In this document: positions 50,701-59,300 of the stretch, one piece after another | Layout: each line of letters begins with the position of its first letter | How positions within the stretch are numbered: the stretch's first letter is position 1 | From: Coturnix japonica | Taxonomy: Eukaryota; Chordata; Aves; Galliformes; Phasianidae | Assembly: GCF_001577835.2 (NCBI RefSeq) | Contig: NC_029532.1 | Coordinates: 4,030,001 to 4,094,000, forward strand | Length of the DNA stretch: 64,000 bases | Direction of reading: 5' to 3' | Position numbers and translations under genes: made by a program | Notes under the pieces: model-generated | The model's database searches: none | Told to the model about the DNA's origin: nothing | Seen by the model: only the letters and a program-made list of their open reading frames with translations

Positions 50701-51350
50701 TCGTGGGTGACTGAATCACCACCATGAAACACCACTTCCACCCCACCTGCCTGACAGCAGGGCACAGCCCCCCAGCAGGCCGGCTCACTAGGTGCAGTTA
50801 ACAGCTGTCTACGAGGTTTTAAAACAGCTTAAGGACAACAACCACAACGCAACCAGCATTCACTCCTTTCCCTTGCCCTGGTCCCTGCTGCAGCCAGAAG
50901 CATCCCTGGTGCTATCGCCCCATTATGGAGCACTGCCGGCCCAGGAACATGGCAGCAGCAGGGCTCAGCTCTGCTCTTGCTCCACGTTACCCAGCACTGC
51001 TCGCTGCAGATGCCAGCCTTAAATCTCTTTTCTACCTCCAAGAAAGCTGCAGAAAAACCAAACACAGCAACAAAAAAACACCCTCAGCGCTTAAAACTAA
51101 TGCTTTAGCAAACAGATCCTGGGCGGGATGCTGTGTGCCCTGAAGCAGAGATAAGAATGGGGAAGCCGACTGCAGGGGGAACAGCGCATCGCTGGGTGCT
51201 TCCCCTCGGACCAGGGGACTCCCCGGCCCCCAGGGCTGCCCCCCCCCGGTTCAGTGCTATGGTGACTCGCTCCATCCCGCAGCCCACCTGCATGGCCCGG
51301 GAGAAGAAGACTCCCGCATCCGACGCCAGCTTCTTCACGTTGAAGTCCAT
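29745..51350 (-). CDS. SH3GLB2: Endophilin B2 (SH3GLB2), 11 coding exons
   Basis: Cytosolic N-BAR plus SH3 protein that bends membranes of endosomes, autophagosomes and mitochondria; it pairs with endophilin B1. Coding exons in transcript order: 51350-51288, 44011-43870, 43540-43412, 42261-42128, 41647-41555, 38030-37968, 33667-33644, 32010-31921, 31713-31613, 30720-30456, 29852-29745. They total 1212 nt (403 codons plus stop) with all phases matching. Exon 1 is the amphipathic H0 helix (MDFNVKKLASDAGVFFSRAMQ, split here at its natural end). The BAR domain spans about residues 22-275. A Pro/Ala/Thr-rich linker follows (VPTIPVVPTIVGVPNTV). The SH3 domain is at about 345-402 (ARVLYDYEAADSTELALLA, then WLIGERGNQKGKVPVTYLEL). 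Exons 6 and 7 are probable cassettes. Intron 1 is 7.3 kb, unusually long for this region. Confidence 0.97.
30900..30934. repeat. Two-copy 17-bp direct repeat
   Basis: GTAAATACAGCATAGCA occurs at 30900-30916 and again at 30918-30934, one base apart, in the SH3GLB2 intron between coding exons 9 and 10. It is a short tandem duplication with identical copies, suggesting recent origin. Confidence 0.9.
31504..31520. repeat. 17-nt inverted repeat (hairpin)
   Basis: AAGCTCTG, one T, then CAGAGCTT forms an 8-bp stem with a one-base spacer in the SH3GLB2 intron, about 95 nt past the coding exon 9 donor on the minus strand. It is small and may be chance. Confidence 0.6.
33644..33667 (-). CDS. SH3GLB2: SH3GLB2 24-nt microexon (LWSDEVEK)
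   Basis: A microexon of exactly eight codons, in phase 0 on both sides, with a strong GTAAGT donor. The acceptor reads TGGTCCCCACAG. Just upstream on the minus strand are a pyrimidine run (CTCCTTTCC) and a TGC (GTTGCTCTG), the kind of arrangement that neural SRRM4-dependent microexons use. It inserts into the BAR domain between residues 208 and 217. The human protein has the closely related LWNDEVDK here. In the paralogue SH3GLB1, 21- and 29-residue neuronal inserts are known, matching a 63-nt exon alone or 63 plus 24 nt. Tissue use is inferred. Confidence 0.88.
33668..41554 (-). other. SH3GLB2: SH3GLB2 introns flanking cassette exon 6
   Basis: Two long introns (41554-38031 and 37967-33668 in transcript order) surround the 63-nt exon. 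Neither contains an exon of another gene that I can support, nor a repeat family that I recognise. Open frames here are short and lack splice context; the largest, 143 codons on the minus strand at 39528-39959, does not resemble a known protein. The length of these introns against the compact rest of the gene fits regulated splicing. Confidence 0.5.
37968..38030 (-). CDS. SH3GLB2: SH3GLB2 63-nt cassette exon
   Basis: 21 codons in phase 0 on both sides (AVPDFQETRPRNYVLSASAS plus A), with GTAAGA donor and an acceptor ending CCCCTATTAG. It is isolated by 3.5 and 4.3 kb introns and adds 21 residues to the BAR domain. Skipping it alone or together with the 24-nt microexon keeps the frame, as known for the neuronal variants of the paralogue SH3GLB1. 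Confidence 0.9.
44012..51287 (-). other. SH3GLB2: SH3GLB2 intron 1 (7.3 kb)
   Basis: The largest intron of the window. I find no nested gene, tRNA, or recognisable transposon. The longest open frame (206 codons, plus strand, about 45832-46452) begins at a non-ATG codon and has low-information composition, so it is treated as chance. A short 12-bp tandem repeat sits at 50550-50594. Intronic enhancers are possible but cannot be read from sequence. Confidence 0.5.
50550..50594. repeat. Four-unit tandem repeat, unit CTAAAGGATGAT
   Basis: Consecutive units CTAAAGGAT, CTAAAGGATGAT, CTAAAGGTTGAT and CTAAAGGATGCT in SH3GLB2 intron 1. Confidence 0.9.
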
Positions 51351-51900
51351 GGCTCCCAGCGCTGCCGCATCCACCTCCGCCGCCGCCCCCGCTGTCACCG
51401 CGGCCGCCGCTCGGATCCTTATAGCTCCGATCGATGCTTTCCCCGAGCGGCCCCGCGGCCTCTTAAAAGGGCCGTGCCTCGCAGCCGGGGCCCTGCGGCT
51501 CCCAGCCAGCCGTGCGGGATGCGTGCTACCCAGCACACAGAGCCGTGCGGTAGCGCTGCCCCGCAGGCTGTGCCGGTGTGCGGGGCCGGGCTGCAGGTGG
51601 AGCAGCGGGGCTGACCCGGGGAGGCGCGGCCCCTTTAAGGGGGCGGTGCCCGCGGTGGGAGCTGTCAGCCGGCGCCCAATGGCAGCTCGCACCGCTCAAC
51701 CGCACTCGGCACCGCAACCTGCACCCGGATTGGTTCGCCGAAGGGACGATCGCCGCTGTGATTGGTTAGGAGTGCGGAGGGGCGGGGCTTCGGCCTTCGT
51801 TCAGGGTAGGCTGCGGTGCGGGGGAAGGAGACGCTGCCCTTCCGCGGCCATGGCGAGAGGAGCCGGCATTGGGGCGGGCTGCGAGCGGGGTGCGGTGAGT
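51240..51900. promoter_or_regulatory. Divergent CpG-island promoter, SH3GLB2 / plus-strand transcripts
   Basis: GC-rich block holding the SH3GLB2 start codon (51350-51348, minus) and a plus-strand start codon at 51850. Three NF-Y type boxes lie between: CCAAT at 51676-51680, and ATTGG at 51729-51733 and 51761-51765. The last two are exactly 32 bp apart, about three helical turns, a spacing common for paired NF-Y sites. A TTTTAAG-like AT patch near 51465 (minus) could help position the SH3GLB2 start. Factor use is inferred. Confidence 0.75.
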
Positions 51901-53270
51901 GCGGGCAGCACGGCAACAGTGTGCGGGTGTGGGGTCGGAGATGGGAACATCAGCGAGTAGAAGCGGCCACAGAGATGGGGGATGTGCTGGGTGCGGGGAC
52001 ACGAGGGATGCACGGGGTGTCATGGAGCTGCGGGAGAGATGTGGGGCCAAAGGGGTGAGTGTGAGCCAGGTCACTGAGCGCACAGAGGGGTGTAAGGGTA
52101 TATGGGGTGTATGGGGTATGTGTGTGTGTGTATGGGGTTATGGGGGTCTAAGGATGCAAACAGCTCTGTAGGGCCTCAGTGTGCTGATATAGGGCATCCC
52201 ATAGGGAGCATCGTGCTGGGGTGGCCAATGTTGCAGGGCAGTGCTCGAGGTGTAAATGACTCTGTGTCCTTTTAGGGCCAGCGTTACCTCATTCTGAAGG
52301 ACAAGGATGTGCAATGGCTGTGCTGCACTGCCCAGATGGAGGACTTTCTGTGTGTGCCACTCAGGTGCAGTAACCTGCAGGCTGAGCAGTGTCCCCCAGA
52401 TTCCTTGCACTTATCTTTGTTCTGCTCTAACCAAACTGTTACGTTTAACCTTGTTCTGTGAGCTCCCACTTGCACTCTGGTCCCTTGAGATTGTTGCCAA
52501 ATGTGGCTCCTTAACGGGGCTGTGAGGTGCAAGGATGCTGTGAGTGATGTGGTCAGGTAGATGCAGGGTTATCACTTGGCTTTAGAACACAGGATGGGTT
52601 TCGTTGTTGGTGTGTAATGGTAACTCTGTAATGGTTAAAGGATACTTCTCTGGTTTCAGTACCTATTTCTTTTGTAGCTCTGTCCTTGACATGAAGCAGG
52701 GCCCTGCTTCCAGCTTCCAGCACAGCCAGGCTCTGTTAAACTCAGGTTGCTTTGAAGCCTCCTGGGAGAAACAGCCTTTGCTTAATGGCTCTTTACAAGT
52801 GACAGAATTGAGGGCAAGGAGATTTTTTCCTAATAAAGGTGCATATGTGGTTATTTGGAATCATTATGTTATTTATATATGGTTTTGGTTTTGTTTTATA
52901 TGGAGGCTGCCAAAAGTTCTGGCCAACCACATGCAGCCCATTGTGGAGCATGTGGAAATCTCTGGCACAGCTTCAGCTTTTGAGTGCAAGGACATTGCTG
53001 TCACTATAGAGCAGCTTGTGAACCTTACCCCATACTTGGTATGAGAAGCAACAATAGCTGTTATGGATGAGGAGATGCTTTAAAGCTCAGGTTTGGCTCT
53101 AGCAGCCTTGCTGCACTGAGTGTGCTGTTTGTGAAGTGCAGTACAGGGAAGTACAGGCTGTGTGTTCCCTTCACTCACCTGATTCTTCCCTCTTCTTTCA
53201 GGAGTGCTGGATGAAGGCTGGCTCCAGGACACCGAGCTCAATGTCAAATGAAAGCTGGATTTCCTTGTGA
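51850..53270 (+). CDS. Candidate small five-exon gene, product not recognised
   Basis: Five exons join in one open frame of 161 codons plus stop: 51850-51894, 52276-52364, 52678-52838, 52917-53038, 53202-53270. Introns are all GT-AG and phases match throughout (0, 2, 1, 0). The start codon (GCGGCCATGGC) lies in the CpG island with a strong GTGAGT donor after it. The acceptors of exons 2, 3 and 5 are good (TCCTTTTAG, TTCTTTTGTAG, TTCTTCTTTCAG). Exon 4's is purine-rich, and the donors of exons 2 and 3 (GTGCAG, GTGCAT) are mediocre. The protein looks globular: RYLILKDKDVQWLCC, then VLANHMQPIVEHVEISG and CKDIAVTIEQLVNLTPYL, ending SMSNESWISL. There is no signal peptide or obvious membrane segment. 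Intron 3 is 78 nt and has no in-frame stop, so retention would add 26 aromatic-rich residues. I do not recognise the family. Alternatively these exons are 5' exons of MIGA2 transcripts. Confidence 0.5.
53202..53266 (+). other. MIGA2: Alternative reading: noncoding 5' exon of MIGA2
   Basis: The same interval as the last exon of the candidate small gene has a GTGAGT donor at 53267. The MIGA2 start exon has its own acceptor (CATCCTTTAG) at 53344, two bases before the ATG. So 53202-53266 could be a 65-nt untranslated exon of MIGA2. If the donor is not used, the exon runs straight from the small ORF's stop (53268-53270) to the MIGA2 start codon 76 nt later. Confidence 0.4.
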
Positions 53271-53344
53271 GTGGCTCATGCAGCATCCGTCCACAAGTGC
53301 CCTTCTCCTTTGTGACTCCTGAAGGTGCTGAGGTCATCCTTTAG

Positions 53345-56300
53345 CCATGGCATTTAGAAGGACTGAGGGAATGTCCATCATCCAGGCCTTGGCAATGACT
53401 GTGGCGGAGATCCCCGTGTTTGTGTACACGACATTTGGGCAGGTACAACAAAAAGTCTTTTTCCAGCTGGTTCTTTAGGCTTTGTCTCTGGAGATTGTCT
53501 GCCAAGAAAGAAGAATCTGTGTTAGTTGAGAGGAATAGAGGCATGATGGTGGGAGAGCCTGTCAGTTCATTTGGGTTGTCTGTGGTGGCCGGGGTAGTGG
53601 GGATGGATTTGGAGCAGGGTGAGAGGAGTGTTTCCATGTCACTCTGTGGGACAACACCTGAGTTCCACCTTTCTTCTCTTCAAAGGCACTAAGTGCATGT
53701 ATATATTTAAAGATGACTGGTGTGTTTTCCATGCAACGTTTGGGATAGTAAAGCTCAGCTACAATACCAGGGTTTCATAGCTGAACTTGTGTGACTCAGG
53801 TCTCATCTGTTATGGGCTGTTTGTGAATTTTACAGCTTGTTTTGGCAATGAGAATTGAGGTCAATTTCCCCAGGTTCCACCACACTGGTGCTATGCACTT
53901 TCTCTCCTGTTAAGCTTCAGCTGCGTAGCAGATAATGGGAGGAGTCCTGTGGGTGGGAGGGAAATGCCAATGTACATTTCAGGTATCTGATCTTTAGAAC
54001 TGCTATTAAAAAAAAACAAACACATATATAACAAAGGGTGGTAGACTTTGGTTTTTCATTGTTGCTCTTCCGTATCTTTTGTGTTTAAAGTCTGTCTTCT
54101 CTCAGCTGCGGCTCTCTCCAGGCCTACGTAAGGTACTGTTTGCTACAGCTCTTGGGACGGTTGCGTTGGCTCTTGCAGCTCATCAGCTGAAGCGTCGTCG
54201 GCGTCGAAAGAAGCAGATTGCTCCAGAGAAGTGTGGCTTTAAGCCTGGAGGCGTCACTGTGCCCATCCTGCCAACCAGAAGGGTCTCTTCTGTGAAGAAA
54301 GGTTGGCCTTGCAATAAAGGGGAGTCCCCATAACTGTGTAGTGAGGGGGTGAAGAGAATATTGCTAAAATAGTGTTCAATGAAAGGGGGGTGTACAAGCA
54401 GCAGTGGGACCTTGGAATGTTCCTGGCAAGTGGGCAGAGAGGAAAGAAAAGTGATTTCTGTGCACTGCGTTGATGTAGAATGGAATGGAAGATCTGAAGC
54501 TCAGTGCTATGAACACAGGGTTAGTGCAGGAAAGGGAGAGATGCTGAGCTCAAAACATGTGTGACTGGGTGATGGGGGGAGTGAATGACGCTGAGGTTTT
54601 CTCCAAGGCATGTGGTTCCCATTCCTCTGCCTACACAAAGCCTATGGACTTGTTTTGCCATTCCTCCCTGATAATAGTGGCCCTGGGCACACCATGACCT
54701 GGCTGTGTATTGATTTTGGTGATGCCTTTGGGTGCTGTGTGCAGCTGCATCTGCCTGGTGCAGCCTGGAGGGGGTTGTGGCCTAGATGTGGGTCAGGAAT
54801 GTCTGTCCCATGCTGCTGAGGCTCCCAGACCATGGGCAGCTTCTTTACCCACTTCTTCGTACCTAAGGGAAGCTGGAGGAGTTTCTCCTTGATGCTTTCC
54901 ACTTGTGCTCGCCTCCTGCCATCAAAGGCAACACATGTTCATTCCTCAGCCTCAGGTTCCCTTTATAGCAACTTGCTTTGTGTCTAGGAGCAAAATAGAG
55001 CATAAAGGAGATCTGACTCATTCTTAGGTATTGGATGCTGCCTTACTTATCTCCAGTCACGCTTGACAGGGTGTTGTTCCTCTCCTTAAACCACAGCTGC
55101 AGTGAATCTCTCTTGTTTTGTGTCAGGTTTTCCTCTGTCTGCTGTAGTTTCTTACTGCACTTTCTGTAGCTTGCAAGGTTCTCACACCCAACAGCACTCA
55201 CTGTGACAGGAGAGCCTGTCTCATCCTTTGCAGGCACCAGGTTTAAAATCCTGTTTTTGTGTGATCTCAACTTCAGGATACTCCAGCAAGAGAGTCCAGA
55301 GTCCCAGCAGCAAGAGCAATGACACGCTCAGCGGGATCTCCTCCATCGAGCCCAGCAAACATTCCAGTTCCTCCCACAGCCTTGCCTCGGTAAGGACCTT
55401 CTCAGAAGGGTTGAGGGAAGCAGGTGTGGGAGATGAGTGCATCTCCATGTAACAAGATCATCAAGTCCATGGGCTTGTGTTGGCTGATGGATAATGACAG
55501 GATTCTTGGAGTAGATTTGGAGGGCAGGCTTGTTGTAATTTAATGGTGATGGTCTGGAGTTGTTGCTGGGTCTTGCAGTGGTGGGAAGTTTGTTTCCTTC
55601 TGTAGTGGGGCATTAGGTGGACCAGCAGCCTGTGTGTCATTGCAGCCCCTCTGCCTCTATACAGGCAGGCTGTTCAATTTTTAAAACCACATTAACTACC
55701 GAAAAACAGATTGCACTGTTTGACCAACAGAGCTGGCTGAGACACAGCCCAGGAGTTCTATGTCCTTCAAAGCAGAAGCTGTCACTGTGTAAATCCATGT
55801 CTTGTGAGACCAAAGGCAGAAACACTGGGGAATGTTTGTGGCTTCAGGGCCTGTTTGATATCCTCAGTGCTCAAAGCTGACTGGAGGCACAAGTGAACAG
55901 CAGCTTCCAACACTGTGACATGCCACAAAAGCCCTTCTTGGCATCGGCTGTGGGAGCACTTGTGCTTGGTGTTACAGTAGCAGTGCTGGGGAAAGAAGGG
56001 AGGAAATATCTAGCCACAATGAGCAGGATGGAGATATATATATATATATATATATATTATTATTTTTAGCATGCTTTGATATTTAAAGAACCAGAAAGCT
56101 GACAAAAATTTGTGCTGGCCAAAGTGTGTCACCAGCAGGCGGCAGTGCTGACACAGAGCTGGGTGTGCAGCCTGTTTTCCCCTGGGGAACTGGGACAGGA
56201 TGGGATGTGCCTGTGCACACCACGCAGTGTCCAGCCCTGGCCTTGTACCATAGGCTCGCATCCATTTAATTCCCCTGTGGCTTCTCCCTTCCCACAGATG

Positions 56301-59300
56301 CTGGGTTTTGTATTGCTGAAGGCTGTTTCTCTTGACATAAAACTATCTAAATTCTATTTTCTACTGCTGGTACTTGAGTAATGATACCCATACAGAGAAA
56401 TCTGTTCCAATACCCCTTCACTGTGTGGGAGCTGAACTTCTGTGATGTTGTCCTTGTTGATTTTGTGTTACGTGATGGGAGAACTGCTCATCCTTCACAC
56501 AGCTGCAGGTTCTGCCTGCTGTCCTGTCTGGTTTCCTGAGCTTTGTCACTTAGTAAATAAGTCAGCAGCAGTGAATTGCTCATTGCAGTCCTGGATCTCA
56601 GAGTGATTTATTACCACTGCACAGAGATGAATCAATGAAGGTATGGCAAGACCTATCTATCAGCCATTTACTGTAGCTTTTTCTCTAGCATCAGGCTCAC
56701 ATTTGGGCATTTTATCTAAGTCATCTGAAAACAACTATGACAGTACTGGTCACTGACTTTATCTGTATTTTTGCTGATAATCTGCTGCTTTTTTTTTTTT
56801 TGTTGTGGTTACTTGTCCCACTTCCAATGTTCTTTTGTATGGAAAGATGGGGCTGGCACAAGCTTCATATGAAAATGCTTGTGCTGTTGTAGTGGTTGCT
56901 TTGAAGCTTTCTTATGTTGCCTCCATAAGTGCTGTCCTACTTGTGCTCACAGTTGCACACCTCACTGTTTCCTAATGAAGCCTCATTGTAAATTGGTGAG
57001 GGAAGGCATTTCCTACATGGATTTCAGTGCTTTCAAAGACATTGCTGTGGTGCCGGGTGGCAAAGGGCAGAACTTCTTTTGTTCCCTCTGAACAGCTCTT
57101 GGCAGCTGGCAACATGGTGTGGGAAGGGGCTGGTAACTGTTCATACCGCCCCTTACAAAGCAAGGGGGGTATCAATGCTGACCCTCCTGGAGACATTTCA
57201 AAAGGTATTTGCCTGCTTTGGTAGGGGGTTGGACTTGGTGATCTCTCGAGGTCCCTTCCAATCCCTACAATTCTGTGACTCCTGCAGATGGTAGCTGTGA
57301 ACTCTTCAAGTCCAACACCAGCATCAGCTGGGATGTGGGAGGCCCAGGCAATGGGGGATGGAGGAACCATCGGTGATTCCAGTGCAGAAAGCCTCTATGT
57401 TCAAGGTAAACAAACTCAGGAGTTAACATCACCCTGTGAGGGTTGTTTATCATGGGAAGAGCAAAAATAGGCTATGAAATGGCATAGGTCATCAGCAGCT
57501 GTATGTCTGTGCAGTGTAGGTGCACCTTTGTGCTCTAATAGCAAGCTTTCTCCCATCCTTGACTTGAACTCAGTCACCTGTTGGTTACAAGATCTCAGAG
57601 CTTTCTTTGGTTGCGTTGCCAGGAATGGAGCTGTTTGAGGAGGCCCTGCAGAAATGGGAACAGGCACTGACCATCAGGCAGCGGGACAGTGCTAGTTCCA
57701 GCACTCCTGTGCCCTGGGACAGCAAGAAACACCAAGAGAACTTGTCTGAGAATGCCTCAGAGGTAGGTCCCCACTTTTCTCTTGCATTTGGCAGCTGGGA
57801 AACATGCCAAAAGGCCAGGCAGAATGCTGGTAGTAGTAACTAATAGGATAGAAGAAGAGCAAATTGAGGGCAGAGCTGGGCCAGACTGTTTAAGAGTTGT
57901 CTACATCTGTGGCTTCCTTATACAGTGTGAGTGGGTGGTTTTTTACTATTTTTTTTTTCCTTCTAATAAGTCTCTCCCCCTCATTCCTCAGCTTTTCTGC
58001 CCACCTTCTAGATCATGTCAGTAACTGTCATGCAAGTGCTCAAGCAGCAGAGGCTGCAGTAGGAAAAGGTTGTAATAAATGCAGTGCCTGAGAGAAAGAA
58101 AGAGCTTTTTGCCTGGCAGTGTTGTGTCTGTAACTCTTTAACACACTGAAAGTGGAGAGCTTGGTGGTCAGCCTCATTTCTGAGGGAGGTGAGTGGAGAA
58201 GCAGGATGCAGCTGCCTGTGTGTATTAATGACTAAAGCAAAGCAGCTGCTAAGAATGTCTCCATACACAGAGCAAGTGGAGCGGGGAGATGTGTAACTTG
58301 TTCCACCTACAGAACAAGTATTTTAGGACAACATCTTGTCTTGGACCTGATGACTACATTGGGCAGACCTCTAATAAAAGAGGAGATCCAAACTATGGTC
58401 TATGATGACTTATTACGAAGCTTAACAGAGCAGCTGTAGCTCAGGGTTGTGAAAGGAGCTGAACTCCAAACATTCCAGGAGTTCTCAGCAGTAAAAAGTG
58501 TTTTAAGGCTGTTGTAAATAGGGCCTAGTGCATTAAGTGTATTGGCTATTTGCCTCCTGGGGTATTTACGCAAGTCAAATCTGGGTTCACAAGTCAGGAG
58601 AGTTAAGTGATCTGTAACTTGTAAAAATACCTGCTTCTCTGGATAGCAGACTAAAGTTCTTTCTTTTTTAACAGGAATACAAAATTGTGAAGCTAACAAT
58701 GCCAGAGGATTTGAATAGGCTGTATAGAAGCATTCTTCCCCTTACAATATTTGCTGTATTGTAGGACTGAGTTCTCTCTCTTTTTCTCCCTTTCTCTCTC
58801 ACACATAATTTAATCTGTAAACTCTATGGCATTTATGTTCAAGGAGGAGACCCAGAGAAGAGAGTTTGCTGAGAAGTTGGAGTCCCTCTTGCACCGAGCC
58901 TACCACCTCCAGGAGGAGTTTGGGTCTTCACTTCCATCAGACAGCATGCTGCTGGACCTGGGTGAGTTGGGTGTGAAATGCATTAGTAAGACAGTTTTTC
59001 TGTCTTTCTTTTCTGTGAGCAAAGCAAAAGAGTGTTGGCAAAATGCTCTTATGAGGGTGGGAGAGAGAGCACAGTGACTGTAGTAGTCTGTGAACTACAA
59101 CACACGCAGCTTCTTTGTCACCTCCAGAGAAGACCTTAATGCTTCCATTGACGGATGGATCATTACGGCTTCGGACAGATGATGAAGACAGCTCAATTTC
59201 TGAGGACTCCTTCTTCTCTGCAGCGGAGGTAACTTAAGTTCCTACTGTGTGTAGCAGAGCAGCTGCTTGGAGGGAAGCCACAAAGACAGTGGAGCCAATA

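Larger units (their letters stand above)
55390..57287 (+). other. MIGA2: MIGA2 intron between coding exons 3 and 4
   Basis: A 1.9-kb intron holding an (AT)12 microsatellite at 56034-56057, a T-run near 56791 and, at its very end, a CR1 tail. I see no other coding signal. Confidence 0.8.

Noticed and set aside
51351-51692. In-frame open extension of 114 codons upstream of the SH3GLB2 start
   Set aside because: It has no ATG (it would begin with GTG), and its composition reflects the CpG island. The amphipathic N-terminal helix of endophilins must be at the very N-terminus to work.
51133-51960. 275-codon plus-strand open frame across the SH3GLB2/MIGA2 CpG island
   Set aside because: GC-rich islands are depleted of stop codons. 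The frame is antisense to SH3GLB2 exon 1 and low in information. Only the short part from the ATG at 51850 to 51894 is kept, as exon 1 of the candidate small gene.
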